Shown: positions 54,710 through 64,000 of the stretch, in pieces
Position numbering within the stretch: the first letter of the stretch is position 1
Layout of the letters: each line of letters starts with the position of its first letter
Source of the DNA: Halopseudomonas pelagia
Lineage (GTDB): Bacteria; Pseudomonadota; Gammaproteobacteria; Pseudomonadales; Pseudomonadaceae
Reading direction: 5' to 3'
NCBI RefSeq assembly: GCF_009497895.1
Contig: NZ_CP033116.1
Location: forward strand, 3,410,001 to 3,474,000
Length of the DNA stretch: 64,000 nucleotides
Translations under genes and position numbers: made by a program
The notes under the pieces: generated by a model
Told to the model about the DNA's origin: nothing
The model's database searches: none
What the model saw: the letters and a program-made list of their open reading frames with translations, nothing else

Positions 54710-57700
54710 TTACACTGCTGCCAGCGCTGCAGCCTCTTCCACGTCTACTGTGACCAGCCTGGAGCAACCAGGTTCATGCATAGTCACGCCGAGCAATTGG
54801 TCGGCCATTTCCATCGCGATCTTGTTATGCGTAATGTAAATGAATTGCACTCGCTTCGACATCTCTTTAACAATCCGTGCATAACGCCCCACGTTGGCGT
54901 CGTCCAGCGGCGCGTCTACCTCATCAAGCATGCAGAACGGCGACGGGTTGAGCTGGAAGATGGAAAACACCAGAGCAATGGCCGTCAGGGCCTTTTCCCC
55001 ACCCGACAGCAAATGGATGGTGCTGTTCTTTTTGCCCGGTGGCCGGGCCATGATAGTCACGCCGGTGTCCAGCAGATCGTCGCCGGTCAGTTCCAGATAG
55101 GCATGCCCGCCGCCGAACACCTTGGGAAACAGCGCCTGCAATCCATGATTGATCTTGTCGAAAGTTTCCTTGAAGCGGCTGCGGGTCTCCTTGTCGATCT
55201 TGCGGATCACCTGCTCCAGCGTGCTGAGCGCCTCTTCCAGATCGGCATTCTGCGCATCCAGGTAGCGTTTACGCTCGGACTGCTGCTGATATTCGTCGAT
55301 TGCCGCCAGGTTGATTGCACCCAGGCGCTGGATGCGCGCATCCAATTGGCCTAGCTGCTGCTCCCAGTCGGCTTCCGTCGCATTCTCAGGTAGCAATTCA
55401 AGTACCGCTTTAAGATCGTAGCCTGATTCAAGCAACTGTTCCTGCAGCCCCTGGCGCCGGGTCTGCAGATCACGGGCAAGCAGCCGCTGCTCGTCCAGTT
55501 GCCCACGCAACAGTTGAGCCTGTTGTTCGGCCTGTGCGCGGCGCCGATCCTGTTCGCGCATCTGCTGATCGACTGCTTCCAGCGCTTGCCGCGCCTGACT
55601 CAGATCCTTTTCCGCCTGGATGCGCTGCTCGAGCAACCCCTCCAGCTCCATGCGCTGGTCCTCTTCAGGAGCCTGGCTTTCCTCAATGGTCATCTTCAGC
55701 TGTTCACGGCGCTCGCCCAGGCGTTCGGCTTGCGCAGTCAGACGCTCAAGGCCCTGACTGGTCGAATCTTGCTGAGCGCGCAGGGATTGCACGCGCAATG
55801 CCAGTTGATGCGCCTTGTCCTTGTGTTGCCGGGCGTGCTGGCGCGCATGGTCCAATCCCTCGCGAACCTGATCACGTTGGCGCAGCAGCTCTTCACGCTG
55901 ACCGGCATCGGCGGCCATATGATCCAGCGCCGCCTGCAAGGTCATCCGTGCTTCGCCGATCTGCTCCTGCTCGTCACTGCGCTGCGCCTTGATGTCTTCA
56001 AGGTCGTCGGTAATCCGCTGGCGCCGCGCGTTGACCTGCTCCAGGCGTACCTGGCGGGCCGACCACTGGGCTTTGAGATCGCCCTGCTCGCGGCTCTGAC
56101 TGGCGAGCCCCTGCTGCAGGCCGTCGCGTTGTTGTTCAAGCTGACGAATACGTTCGCGCAAGGCGTCAACGCGTTTGTTGTCCTCTTCCAGCGCAGCTTC
56201 CTGCTCGGCAGTACGCGCTTCCAGAGTGTCGATTTCCTGCTGACGCGCGAGCACACCCGCTTCGTTGGCTTCACCACGCTGGTAACGCAACCAGTTCGGC
56301 CCCAGCCAGTAGCCCTCAAGGGTAATCACCGATTCATGCGCGGCCAGCTCACCACGCATGCCCAGCGCCTGCTCGAGGCTATCGGCGGTGCGTACTGCGC
56401 CCAGCCAGGCGCGCAGGTCGACCGGGCAGCGCACCTTGTCAAACAGGCTGGCCGGCGCATTCTCCATAGCAGTGTTGGTGCTCGGGCGAGTATCCAGCAA
56501 GCGCAAACTGCCTTGATCAAAAGCACCCAGGGTTTCGGCAAGACTGTCGAGATTGTCCAGACTCACTGCTTGTAGATCATCACCGAGCACCGTCTCCACC
56601 GCGCGCTCCCAACCAGCCTCGACCTGCAACTGCTCCGCCAGGTGTGGCAGGCCCTGCAAGCCCTGTTCCTGCAGCCATTGCTGCACACCCTGGCCGTGAT
56701 CAAGTGCCGCCTGCTGCAGCGCCTCCAGGGATGCCAGCCGACCGCTGCTGCGCTGGATTTCGCCACGGCGGATATCCCGTTCCTGGTGCAGCGCGTTAAG
56801 GGTTTCGCGCTCTTGCTGAAGCCCCTCGGATAACTCCTCCAGTTGTTGTTGCTCGCTCTCGCTACGCAGTTCAAGTTCGGCCAGTTGCTCGCCGAGCTCG
56901 GCCAGTTCGTCGTCCAGCGGCCCGGAAGTCAGGCCGCTGCGCTCATCCTCAAGCCGCTGAATGCGCTCGCTGAGACGCTCGATGGCCTGTTCAAGGTGGC
57001 GAATACGCGACTGTTCAACTTCCGCCTGTTGCCGTGGAGCTGCAGCCTGCTGATTGAACTGATCCCAGGCCGACTGCCAACTTTGCATGGCCTCTTCGGC
57101 GGTCTGCAATGCACCGCTGGTGTCTTCGTCCGCGGCGCTGGCCATTTCCAGCTCAGGTTCGATTTCGGCCAGTTCGCTCTGCAGGTCAGCGAGCAGGGCC
57201 TGATCCTGACTCAGATGGCTTTGCGCTTCCTGCCAGGCCTGCTCGGTCTGCTCCATGTCGTCATACAGCTGACGCTGGCGATCACGGTTGAATTGCAGCA
57301 CCTGCTCGATACGGCTGATATCCGCGCCAACACTGTAATAGCGCGCCTGCGCCTGGTTGAAGGATTCGGTCAGATCGGCATGCTGGTCGCGCTGCTTTTC
57401 CACTTCGCTGTCGGCATTGCGCTGCTCGGCGATCAGTGCTTCCATGCCGATCTCCAGCTCGCGCACGCGATGCTCACGCTCCACCGTCTGGGCGTCCATC
57501 GCGCGCCAGCGCAGCGCCTGCAGCTGGGCCTTGAGCTGACGCTCTTCGGCTTTGAATTCCTTGTACTTCTCCGCGGACTGGGCCTGGCGCTGCAGGTGCG
57601 CCAATTGGCGCTCCAGCTCTTCACGCAAATCGGTCAGGCGCGCCAGGTTCTCGTGGGTACGGCGAATACGATTTTCGGTTTCGCGACGGCGCTCCTTGTA

Positions 57701-58216
57701 TTTGGAGATGCCGGCGGCTTCCTCGATAAACAGCCGCAACTCATCGGGCTTGGCCTCGATCAGTTTGGAGATCATGCCCTGTTCGATAATCGAGTAGCTG
57801 CGCGGGCCCAGACCGGTACCCAGGAAAATATCGGTAATATCCCGGCGCCGGCACTTGGTGCCGTTCAGGTAGTACTGATTCTGCGCTTCGCGGGTGACCT
57901 TGCGGCGGATGGAGATTTCGTTATAGCCGGCATACTCGCCCTTGAGGGTACCGTCGCTATTGTCGAAGATCAGCTCGATGGATGCCTGACTCACCGGCTT
58001 ACGCGAGTTTGAGCCATTGAAGATGACATCGGTCATCGACTCACCACGCAGATTCTTCGCCGAACTCTCACCCATGACCCAACGCACTGCATCAATGATG
58101 TTCGACTTCCCACAACCATTCGGGCCGACTACTGCGCCCATGTTGGTCGGAAAGAACACCGTAGTGGGGTCCACAAAGGACTTGAACCCCGCCAATTTGA
58201 TGCATTTCAATCGCAT
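54710..58216 (-). CDS. smc: Chromosome segregation protein SMC
   Basis: A 1168-residue SMC ATPase that, with ScpA and ScpB, compacts and helps separate chromosomes. Walker A GPNGCGKS at residues 31-38, two long coiled-coil arms (about 170-500 and 670-1000), a hinge near 515-640 ([19 protein letters not shown]), and a C-terminal head with signature [16 protein letters not shown] and Walker [14 protein letters not shown]. The coiled coils are Gln-rich (runs such as [14 protein letters not shown]). First gene of the smc-zipA group; a divergent MFS gene starts 190 bases away. Confidence 0.97.
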   Translation of the reverse strand: MRLKCIKLAGFKSFVDPTTVFFPTNMGAVVGPNGCGKSNIIDAVRWVMGESSAKNLRGESMTDVIFNGSNSRKPVSQASIELIFDNSDGTLKGEYAGYNEISIRRKVTREAQNQYYLNGTKCRRRDITDIFLGTGLGPRSYSIIEQGMISKLIEAKPDELRLFIEEAAGISKYKERRRETENRIRRTHENLARLTDLREELERQLAHLQRQAQSAEKYKEFKAEERQLKAQLQALRWRAMDAQTVEREHRVRELEIGMEALIAEQRNADSEVEKQRDQHADLTESFNQAQARYYSVGADISRIEQVLQFNRDRQRQLYDDMEQTEQAWQEAQSHLSQDQALLADLQSELAEIEPELEMASAADEDTSGALQTAEEAMQSWQSAWDQFNQQAAAPRQQAEVEQSRIRHLEQAIERLSERIQRLEDERSGLTSGPLDDELAELGEQLAELELRSESEQQQLEELSEGLQQERETLNALHQERDIRRGEIQRSSGRLASLEALQQAALDHGQGVQQWLQEQGLQGLPHLAEQLQVEAGWERAVETVLGDDLQAVSLDNLDSLAETLGAFDQGSLRLLDTRPSTNTAMENAPASLFDKVRCPVDLRAWLGAVRTADSLEQALGMRGELAAHESVITLEGYWLGPNWLRYQRGEANEAGVLARQQEIDTLEARTAEQEAALEEDNKRVDALRERIRQLEQQRDGLQQGLASQSREQGDLKAQWSARQVRLEQVNARRQRITDDLEDIKAQRSDEQEQIGEARMTLQAALDHMAADAGQREELLRQRDQVREGLDHARQHARQHKDKAHQLALRVQSLRAQQDSTSQGLERLTAQAERLGERREQLKMTIEESQAPEEDQRMELEGLLEQRIQAEKDLSQARQALEAVDQQMREQDRRRAQAEQQAQLLRGQLDEQRLLARDLQTRRQGLQEQLLESGYDLKAVLELLPENATEADWEQQLGQLDARIQRLGAINLAAIDEYQQQSERKRYLDAQNADLEEALSTLEQVIRKIDKETRSRFKETFDKINHGLQALFPKVFGGGHAYLELTGDDLLDTGVTIMARPPGKKNSTIHLLSGGEKALTAIALVFSIFQLNPSPFCMLDEVDAPLDDANVGRYARIVKEMSKRVQFIYITHNKIAMEMADQLLGVTMHEPGCSRLVTVDVEEAAALAAV

Positions 58217-58405
58217 TGAATCATCTGTCCTTGAGGATTGTCGCTTAAACCCGCATTTTTACCCACAAGCCAGGCAATGAGAAGCCCCAGTGCCGAAATA
58301 CCCTGCGCGCAGGCATGCCAAGGGTGGTCAAGCAGTACCGGGTGCGGCAAAATTGCGGACACCCCGAAGCATCCCATTGACTACCTCGTTTAAGCGAACA
58401 CCTGC

Positions 58406-59719
58406 ATGCCCTTGCCCGCGGATATGGATCAGCTCTACAGCAGCCTGATGGAAGAAGAGGATACCCGCGTTTGCAAGGATATCCCCGAGAGTGCCTGCAG
58501 CAACGTCCCACAGAACTTTTTCCGTCAGGTCGCGGCCACTACCCTGACCAGCCTGGGCGATACTCTTACCAATCCGAAGACTACCTTGGCCTGGTTGATG
58601 GGCATTGTCGGCGCACCCGTGGCGCTGGTGGCCTGGCTGGTACCGATCCGCGAATCGGGCTCCATGCTGCCACAGTTATTCATAGCTGCTTATGTCAGGC
58701 AGATGCAAAAGCGCAAGAGGGTATGGATCGTCGGCAGCCTGATACAGGCCGCCGCCCTGCTGGCGATGGGCGCTGCCGCATGGCTCAGCACCGGCTTGCT
58801 GGCCGGGTTGCTGATCCTCGGCTGTCTGGTGGTGTTCAGCCTGGCGCGTGGCTTGTGTTCGGTGGCGAGCAAGGATGTGATTGGCAAAACCGTGCCCAAG
58901 ACCCGCCGCGGTCGCTTGAATGGCCTGGCCAGCAGCCTGTCGGGTTGGCTGGCCCTGGCGTTCGGCATCTATTGCATGATCTGGCCGCCAGCCGACGACA
59001 ACACGCTATTCTACGCTGCCTTGCTGGTCATTTCGGCGTTGCTCTGGGTTGCGGCCAGCCTGATCTATACAGTGATAGACGAAGCGCCAGGTGCCACAGA
59101 GGGCGGTGACAACGCCGTGCGCCAGGCCTTGAGCAAGATCAGCCTGCTGCGCGATGACGCGCCGTTCCGGCGTTTTGTGATTACCCGTGCGCTGTTGCTC
59201 TGTTCTGCGCTGTCCGCGCCCTATTACGTGCTGCTCGGGCAGGAACTGAACAGCAGTCTGAGCATGCTCGGCGCCTTTCTGGTCGCCAATGGCCTGGCCA
59301 GTAGCCTGAGCGCCATGTTCTGGGGACGCATGGCTGACAAATCGAGCAAGCAAGTGCTGATCCGCGCGGCCTTCCTTGCCAGCCTGCTTGGTCCGGCAGT
59401 GGTCGCGGTGCACCTGTGGGTCGAGCTGCCGCAGATGATTCACGCCTGGCTATTCCCGGTCGCTTTCTTCGTTCTGGGAATTGCCCATGCCGGCGTGCGC
59501 GTCGGCCGCAAGACCTACGTTCTGGACATGGCCGGTGGCAATAAACGCACCGACTATGTCGCCGTCGGCAACAGCATCATCGGCTTGCTGTTACTCTTTA
59601 CCGGTCTGTTTGGCCTGCTTAGCTCGCTGATTGGCGCGGCCGGGATGCTGGTGTTGTTATCCGCCATCGGTCTGGCCGGTGCCTTGCTATCCTTTACCCT
59701 TAACGACGTTCAATCCTGA
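58406..59719 (+). CDS. MFS transporter
   Basis: A 437-residue membrane protein with about 10-12 hydrophobic segments. Features of a major facilitator protein are the GAPVALVAWLVPIRESGSMLPQLFIAAYVR first segment (read in parts) and the basic loop RQMQKRKRVWIVG; AMFWGRMADKSSKQVLI is the second-half counterpart of the cytoplasmic loop motif. The N-terminal 50 residues are hydrophilic, and translation may start at the ATG at 58424 instead. The substrate is unknown. It is divergent from smc and 31 bases ahead of the DASS gene, with which it may be co-transcribed. Confidence 0.8.
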   Translation: MPLPADMDQLYSSLMEEEDTRVCKDIPESACSNVPQNFFRQVAATTLTSLGDTLTNPKTTLAWLMGIVGAPVALVAWLVPIRESGSMLPQLFIAAYVRQMQKRKRVWIVGSLIQAAALLAMGAAAWLSTGLLAGLLILGCLVVFSLARGLCSVASKDVIGKTVPKTRRGRLNGLASSLSGWLALAFGIYCMIWPPADDNTLFYAALLVISALLWVAASLIYTVIDEAPGATEGGDNAVRQALSKISLLRDDAPFRRFVITRALLLCSALSAPYYVLLGQELNSSLSMLGAFLVANGLASSLSAMFWGRMADKSSKQVLIRAAFLASLLGPAVVAVHLWVELPQMIHAWLFPVAFFVLGIAHAGVRVGRKTYVLDMAGGNKRTDYVAVGNSIIGLLLLFTGLFGLLSSLIGAAGMLVLLSAIGLAGALLSFTLNDVQS

Positions 59720-59750
59720 GCGCCATCACCTCTGTTAGCGGAAGCCTTCC

Positions 59751-61214
59751 ATGTCTATCGATGCATCCTCCGATGCCCCTCAGGGTCTACCAGCCAGCCG
59801 TATCATCGGCCTGATCCTCGGCACCCTGTTCCTTCTGGCCACCCTGGTATTTCCCGCTCCGGGTGGTATGTCCAACGAAGCCTGGCTGGCCCTGGGCATG
59901 ATGCTGTTGATGGCAACCTGGTGGTCCACCGAGGCCATCGCCATTCCCGCTACCGCGTTGCTGCCCATCGTGCTGATTCCAGCGCTCGGCCTGGGCTCGG
60001 TCGCCAGCGCGACCACGCCCTATGCCAACCCGATCATTTTTCTGTTTATGGGCGGTTTTGTACTCGGCCTGGCCATGCAGCGCTGGAACCTGCATAAGCG
60101 CATTGCGCTGATGACCTTGCTCGCGGTGGGCAGCCAGCCCCGTCGGCAGATTGCCGGATTCATGATTGCCACCGCGTTTTTGAGCATGTGGGTGAGCAAT
60201 ACCGCGACGACCATCATGATGCTGCCGATTGGTCTGTCGGTGATCAGCATGATGGGCACCGCCAACCCGGAAGCCGTGCGGCGTTTTGCCACCGCACTGC
60301 TACTGGCGATTGCCTATGCCGCGAGCGTGGGCGGCATTGCCACCTTGATTGGTACCCCGCCGAATGCGCTGCTGGCCGCCTATCTGGCGGAAAATCAGGG
60401 CATTGAGATCGGTTTTGCCCAGTGGATGCTGATCGGCGTGCCGGTATCCGCTTCCATGCTGGTAGCTATCTGGTTCTGGCTGGCGCGCAAGGACTTCGGG
60501 CTTGGCGAGCAGTCCGAGCATAGCGCGCAAGGCCTGCGTGAGCAGTTGCATGCGCTGGGCCCCATGAGCCTGGGCGAGAAGCTGGTGGGCATAGTATTCG
60601 TTGCCACGGCCATGGCCTGGATATTCCAACCCCTGCTGTCGGCCAACCTGATTCCCTGGCTGAACGATACGGTGATTGCGATTGCCGCCGCTATCATCAT
60701 GTTTCTGATACCCGTACGGGCACGAGACCGGGTGTTTCTAATGGACTGGGAGACGGCCAAGGAAATGCCCTGGGGCGTACTGCTGTTGTTCGGTGGTGGC
60801 CTGGCGCTGGCGGGTGCGATCAGCAGCTCCGGCCTGGCAACCTGGATTGCCGAAAGTCTGGGTGTGCTGGATATGCTCTCGGCACTGTTGATGATCGGGC
60901 TGGTGGTTACGGTGATTATCTTCCTCACCGAGGTTACCAGTAACACCGCGACGGCTGCCGCTTTCCTGCCGCTGCTTGGCGCCCTGGCCATGTCCCAGGA
61001 CGTGTCGCCGATCTTCTTCACCGTGCCCGCCGCAATAGCCGCCAGTTGCGCCTTCATGATGCCGGTTGCCACGCCGCCGAACGCGATTGTGTTTGGCAGC
61101 GGGCATATGCATATCAGTGACATGATCAAGGCAGGGTTTGCGTTAAACCTGATCGGCATAGTGCTGGTGACTTTTGCCGGCTACGCGCTGGTGGGCTGGG
61201 TATTCGGGGTCTAG
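59751..61214 (+). CDS. SLC13/DASS family sodium-dependent anion transporter
   Basis: A 487-residue inner-membrane transporter of the DASS family, which takes up C4-dicarboxylates or other anions with sodium. The two SNT motifs that form the sodium and substrate sites are present: WVSNTATTIMML in the first half and EVTSNTATAAAFLPLLG in the second, the latter close to the family signature pattern, and TLIGTPPNA and VATPPNAIVFG are the matching helical-hairpin tips. There are about 11-12 hydrophobic segments. It ends in a bidirectional terminator facing ccmI. The exact anion is not predictable. Confidence 0.9.
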   Translation: MSIDASSDAPQGLPASRIIGLILGTLFLLATLVFPAPGGMSNEAWLALGMMLLMATWWSTEAIAIPATALLPIVLIPALGLGSVASATTPYANPIIFLFMGGFVLGLAMQRWNLHKRIALMTLLAVGSQPRRQIAGFMIATAFLSMWVSNTATTIMMLPIGLSVISMMGTANPEAVRRFATALLLAIAYAASVGGIATLIGTPPNALLAAYLAENQGIEIGFAQWMLIGVPVSASMLVAIWFWLARKDFGLGEQSEHSAQGLREQLHALGPMSLGEKLVGIVFVATAMAWIFQPLLSANLIPWLNDTVIAIAAAIIMFLIPVRARDRVFLMDWETAKEMPWGVLLLFGGGLALAGAISSSGLATWIAESLGVLDMLSALLMIGLVVTVIIFLTEVTSNTATAAAFLPLLGALAMSQDVSPIFFTVPAAIAASCAFMMPVATPPNAIVFGSGHMHISDMIKAGFALNLIGIVLVTFAGYALVGWVFGV

Positions 61215-61245
61215 AGAGGGTCGATTGAGAGGGTAGATTAAGAGG

Positions 61246-61278
61246 CCGATTGCGCCGTGTAAGACAGGGCGCAATCGG
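61246..61278. terminator. Bidirectional terminator between DASS gene and ccmI
   Basis: CCGATTGCGCC and GGCGCAATCGG form an 11-base-pair stem with an 11-base loop midway between two convergent stop codons. No long T-run follows on either side, so efficiency is uncertain. Confidence 0.7.
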
Positions 61279-61283
61279 GGATT

Positions 61284-62504
61284 TCAGGGAGCCGGCTTCA
61301 GGGCTTGATCAATCGTCAGCAGCACTGCCTGCTGGTTACCTACGGTAACCTCATCTACCTGCCCCTGATGCGTACCCTGCAGCGCGTCGCCGGTCGGCGA
61401 CAGGCGCGCAGTCAATTGCAATATCTGCCCCTGGCTGAGTTCAACGTCAGGCAGCATTGCATCAGCACTGCTGAGCACCACATCCACCGGCAGATCCGCC
61501 ACGCTAAAACGCCGCGCTACCAGCGGCATCGGTGGGCCGGCAGGGTCACGGGCGAACACGAACACGACCGCATCAGGGTCGGCCTGCGCAGCTACCTCTG
61601 CGCTCAACTCAAGGCGCAGCGTGATCACTTCACCGGCTTTTTGCTCCGCCTGTGCCGGTAGTTCACCGCCTGCGGCAGTGATTCGCTGACGCGCCCGGTC
61701 AATACCGCCCTGGATGGCCAGCGCTCCGTCGCTACCCGGACGCATGCCGGTCAACAGCCGCTGCCAGTATTCGATGGCGCCTGGGTAGTCGGCACTTTCA
61801 AAAGCAGCTATGCCGAGCAAACCCAATGCCGTGGGCTCGTTGGGCTCCAGTTCCAACGCCTTGTCCAGAGCCGCTACCGCAGCGCTGTCCAGCTCGTTAC
61901 CGGCGGCGAAATAGCGTGCCTGGGCTAGCTGTGCCAGTACCTCCGGGCGCTCGCCAAGACGTTCCAGGCTTTGGCCGAAGGCGTCCACTGCCAGATCCGG
62001 TTGCTGCGCAGAGAGATACGCCCTACCGAGCATATACCAGGCCTCGCCATTTTCCGGCTGCACCTCGGTAATACGTTGCATGCGATCAATCATCGCTTCC
62101 AGACTCTCCGGCTGCGGGCTGGTTTGCATTTCCCGATAGAGGCTCAGGCCTGCAGGGTTACCCCAGGCGAAGTACAAACCGACCACGATAACCGGTAGCA
62201 GACCAGCGGAGACGATCAGCAGCCAAGGGCCGCCACGACGCCTGGGGCGCTCGGCGCTCTCATCCCGCGCCGTGTCCTCAAGCAGCAGGCGACTGGCTTC
62301 TTCCAGGGCCGAATCGCGTTCCGCCACCGTGAGATCACCGGCGGCCACCTGTGCGTCGAGTTCAGACATGCGCTCCTGATAGAGCGCGACGTTCAGCGCA
62401 GTACGGTCGACCCGCTTGTATTGACGATGTTTCCACAGCGGCCAGATGACCGCCAGTACAGCCACTACCAGCAACACCACACTCAATAGCCAAAAATCAG
62501 TCAT
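61284..62504 (-). CDS. ccmI: Cytochrome c maturation protein CcmI
   Basis: A 406-residue membrane protein with two N-terminal membrane segments (residues 4-22 and about 95-115), a cytoplasmic loop with ALNVALYQERMSELDAQVAAGDL between them, and periplasmic TPR repeats (EAWYMLGRAYLSAQQPDLAVDAF and others, read in parts). CcmI binds apocytochrome c and delivers it to the CcmF/CcmH haem ligation complex. Its start overlaps the end of ccmH by 8 bases. It is the last visible gene of the ccm operon. Confidence 0.93.
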   Translation of the reverse strand: MTDFWLLSVVLLVVAVLAVIWPLWKHRQYKRVDRTALNVALYQERMSELDAQVAAGDLTVAERDSALEEASRLLLEDTARDESAERPRRRGGPWLLIVSAGLLPVIVVGLYFAWGNPAGLSLYREMQTSPQPESLEAMIDRMQRITEVQPENGEAWYMLGRAYLSAQQPDLAVDAFGQSLERLGERPEVLAQLAQARYFAAGNELDSAAVAALDKALELEPNEPTALGLLGIAAFESADYPGAIEYWQRLLTGMRPGSDGALAIQGGIDRARQRITAAGGELPAQAEQKAGEVITLRLELSAEVAAQADPDAVVFVFARDPAGPPMPLVARRFSVADLPVDVVLSSADAMLPDVELSQGQILQLTARLSPTGDALQGTHQGQVDEVTVGNQQAVLLTIDQALKPAP

Positions 62505-62976
62505 GGGGCGACTTCTTCTCCAACAGGGATTTCAACCGTTGCTGCTCATCGGCATTCAGATGCTGATCGCCGGTGCTACGCAGGGCGCGCTGGCGGCGCC
62601 GCAACATGACCACCAGGCCGATAAAACCAGCAAGCAGAAAGACCGCCGGGGCAAACCAGAGCACCGCGGTCTGCGCGGTCAGCGCCGGCTTGTAACGGAC
62701 GAAATCGCCATAACGCATGACCATGAATTCGACGATCTGGTCATTGCTCTGGCCTTCATCGAGCATGCGAAAGATCTCGCGACGCAAGTCATTGGCAATA
62801 GGCGAATTGGAATCGGCGATATTCTGGTTCTGGCACTTGGGGCAACGCAGCTCCCCACTCAATTGATAAAAGCGCGCGCGCTGCTCTTCGGTATCGAACT
62901 CATAGGTATCAATGGCAGCCAGGCCGGCAGGTACAAACGCGAGCATGGCCATTAACAGAAACAGGCGACGGATCAT
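62497..62976 (-). CDS. ccmH: Cytochrome c maturation protein CcmH (CcmL type)
   Basis: A 159-residue thiol-disulfide protein with a signal peptide (cleavage after GLA), the redox motif LRCPKCQNQNI in the periplasm and a C-terminal membrane segment (TAVLWFAPAVFLLAGFIGLVV, read in parts). It reduces the haem-binding cysteines of apocytochrome c. It overlaps dsbE by 4 bases at the start and ccmI by 8 bases at the end. This is the short form without the TPR domain, which is encoded separately as CcmI. Confidence 0.96.
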   Translation of the reverse strand: MIRRLFLLMAMLAFVPAGLAAIDTYEFDTEEQRARFYQLSGELRCPKCQNQNIADSNSPIANDLRREIFRMLDEGQSNDQIVEFMVMRYGDFVRYKPALTAQTAVLWFAPAVFLLAGFIGLVVMLRRRQRALRSTGDQHLNADEQQRLKSLLEKKSPHD

Positions 62977-63512
62977 GGTTGAGCCTCATCGACCAAAGCC
63001 TGATAACGCGGCGCTAGCTCGGATTGCCAGACGCGCTCATCAATCACGCCGATAAATTTATAGCGAATCACGCCCTCGGCATCCACCAGGAAAGTTTCAG
63101 GCGCGCCATACACACCCAGATCCAGCCCCAGACGCCCTTCGGGATCGCTGATATTCAACTGGTAGGGATTGTGCAGATCCTGCAACCACTTGCGCGCCGA
63201 CTCGGTGTCATCCTTGTAGTTGACGCCGTGAATCACCACACCCTGTTCAGCCAGCTTGTTCAGCACCGGATGCTCAACCCGGCAGGCCACACACCAGGTC
63301 GCCCAGACATTGACCAGTGAAGGCTGACCCTTGAGATCTTCCATGCTGATGTCCGGCTCACCTTCCTGCACCGAACTCAGCTGAAAGGCAGGGAAAGGTT
63401 TGCCAATCAGCACTGATGGCAGGTCTTCGTTATCCAGGTAGAGTCCCTTGAACAGGAAGACCAGCAGCAGTAAGAATACGGCCAGCGGTAACAGCATCAA
63501 TGAGCGCTTCAT
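62973..63512 (-). CDS. dsbE: Thiol:disulfide interchange protein DsbE/CcmG
   Basis: A 179-residue membrane-anchored thioredoxin (anchor at residues 6-24). The active site WATWCVACRVEHP carries CxxC with Val-Ala between the cysteines, and GVNYKDD and GVYGAPETFLVD are the CcmG hallmarks (acidic residues near the active site and the cis-proline loop). It keeps apocytochrome c cysteines reduced for haem ligation. Start and stop overlap ccmF and ccmH by 4 bases each. Confidence 0.96.
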   Translation of the reverse strand: MKRSLMLLPLAVFLLLLVFLFKGLYLDNEDLPSVLIGKPFPAFQLSSVQEGEPDISMEDLKGQPSLVNVWATWCVACRVEHPVLNKLAEQGVVIHGVNYKDDTESARKWLQDLHNPYQLNISDPEGRLGLDLGVYGAPETFLVDAEGVIRYKFIGVIDERVWQSELAPRYQALVDEAQP

Positions 63513-64000
63513 GCGTTACCCTCCACAGCCACTGCTGCAGCCTTGCGCTGACGACCGCGCAACCGATAGCGCTTGTCGCTGGCGGCCAGCAGGCCGCCAA
63601 AGGTCATGAACAGCGCACCCAGCCAGATCCAGCGCACAAAAGGTTTGATGTGCACACGCATGGCCCAGGCGTCACCGCCGAGCGGTTCGCCCATGGCGAC
63701 GAACAGGTCGCGAGTCAGACCTGCGTGAATCGCAGCCTCGGTCATCAGCTGATTCTGTACGGTGTACAGGCGTTTCTCCGGACGCAGGGTGGTTATCTGC
63801 CGACCATCCCTGAAGACGTTGACCACCGCTTTATCCGACTCCCAGTTGGAGCCTTCCAGGTGGCGCACGCCTTCAAACTGAAAGCTGTAGCCACCCAGTT
63901 CCAACTGATCACCCGGCACCATGCGCAGGTCGCGCTGGCTGTCGAATAGACTTGCGCCCACAACGCCCACCGCGCATACGGCAATACCGATGTGCGCGAA
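63509..64000 (-). CDS. ccmF: Cytochrome c haem lyase subunit CcmF (5' truncated by window edge)
   Basis: Only the last 163 residues are in the window; the reading frame is open through the right edge, where it reads FAHIGIAVCAVGVVGASLF. This is the C-terminal part of CcmF, with MVPGDQLELGGYSFQF, DGRQITTLRPEKRLYTVQNQLMTEAAIH (read in parts) and the final membrane segment with WIWLGALFMTFGGLLA. CcmF is the core of the haem ligation complex in the inner membrane. It overlaps dsbE by 4 bases. Confidence 0.95.
   Translation of the reverse strand, partial: FAHIGIAVCAVGVVGASLFDSQRDLRMVPGDQLELGGYSFQFEGVRHLEGSNWESDKAVVNVFRDGRQITTLRPEKRLYTVQNQLMTEAAIHAGLTRDLFVAMGEPLGGDAWAMRVHIKPFVRWIWLGALFMTFGGLLAASDKRYRLRGRQRKAAAVAVEGNA

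Noticed and set aside
56843..58012. A 389-codon open frame antisense to smc
   Set aside because: Shadow of the GC-rich smc coding sequence; low-complexity leucine-rich translation with no family features.

Overview
The window looks like chromosome from a Pseudomonas-type gammaproteobacterium (Pseudomonas sensu lato, possibly the Halopseudomonas side). The basis is the smc-zipA-ligA gene set, a ccmF-dsbE-ccmH-ccmI run, a Wzx/Wzy O-antigen cluster of Pseudomonas style, paired DUF1329/DUF1302 genes, and two families of palindromic intergenic repeats, one of them with its own RAYT transposase. The species assignment is inference; no rRNA or tRNA gene was seen.

Layout. 1-10.7 kb: a minus-strand O-antigen operon, read from wzz (10636) through wzx, wzy and three glycosyltransferases to a UDP-sugar pathway (4,6-dehydratase, RmlD-like reductase, 2-epimerase) and a cut-off SDR gene. 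A JUMPstart/ops-like element precedes wzz, which suggests RfaH-type antitermination. The middle genes (4.9-9.4 kb) are conspicuously AT-rich. 11-15 kb: a VanZ-like gene, a DEAD-box helicase and a complete IS481-family element with doubled end repeats. 15-24.7 kb: a tandem duplication of a three-gene module (DUF1329, DUF1302, divergent AraC regulator). 25-34.3 kb: an rSAM/'arsenosugar-type' cluster with an ArsS-like radical SAM protein, sodium symporter, phosphoesterase-like protein, an OhrR-like regulator with twin operators, a DUF1499 protein, a TVP38-flavoprotein fusion and a two-domain glycosyltransferase whose coding sequence has absorbed three copies of an intergenic repeat. No ArsM-type methyltransferase is seen in it.

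34.5-46 kb: acyl-CoA metabolism. An ACAD11-like acyl-CoA dehydrogenase, an SDR and an aminoglycoside-phosphotransferase-fold kinase form one run; a SurE paralogue, another SDR, an AlkB homologue, a 599-residue acyl-CoA dehydrogenase, a thiolase and a Spinster-type MFS transporter follow. 46-49 kb: a SelD-associated type flavoprotein and a chemoreceptor with its sensor domain at the C-terminus. 49.5-58.2 kb: dusC, ligA, zipA and smc on the minus strand, with a RAYT gene and its REP repeats sitting in the zipA-ligA gap. 58.4-61.2 kb: an MFS and a DASS transporter. 61.3-64 kb: the cytochrome c maturation genes ccmI, ccmH, dsbE and the 3' part of ccmF.

The most rewarding places to look again are the ops element, the RmlD-like reductase (which points to L-QuiNAc/L-RhaNAc rather than L-FucNAc), the repeat insertions inside the glycosyltransferase, the twin OhrR-like operators around a promoter with no ohr gene, the duplicated DUF1329/DUF1302/AraC module with a conserved inverted motif, and the RAYT/REP unit. 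All functional statements rest on reading motifs and context by eye; no database search was run.
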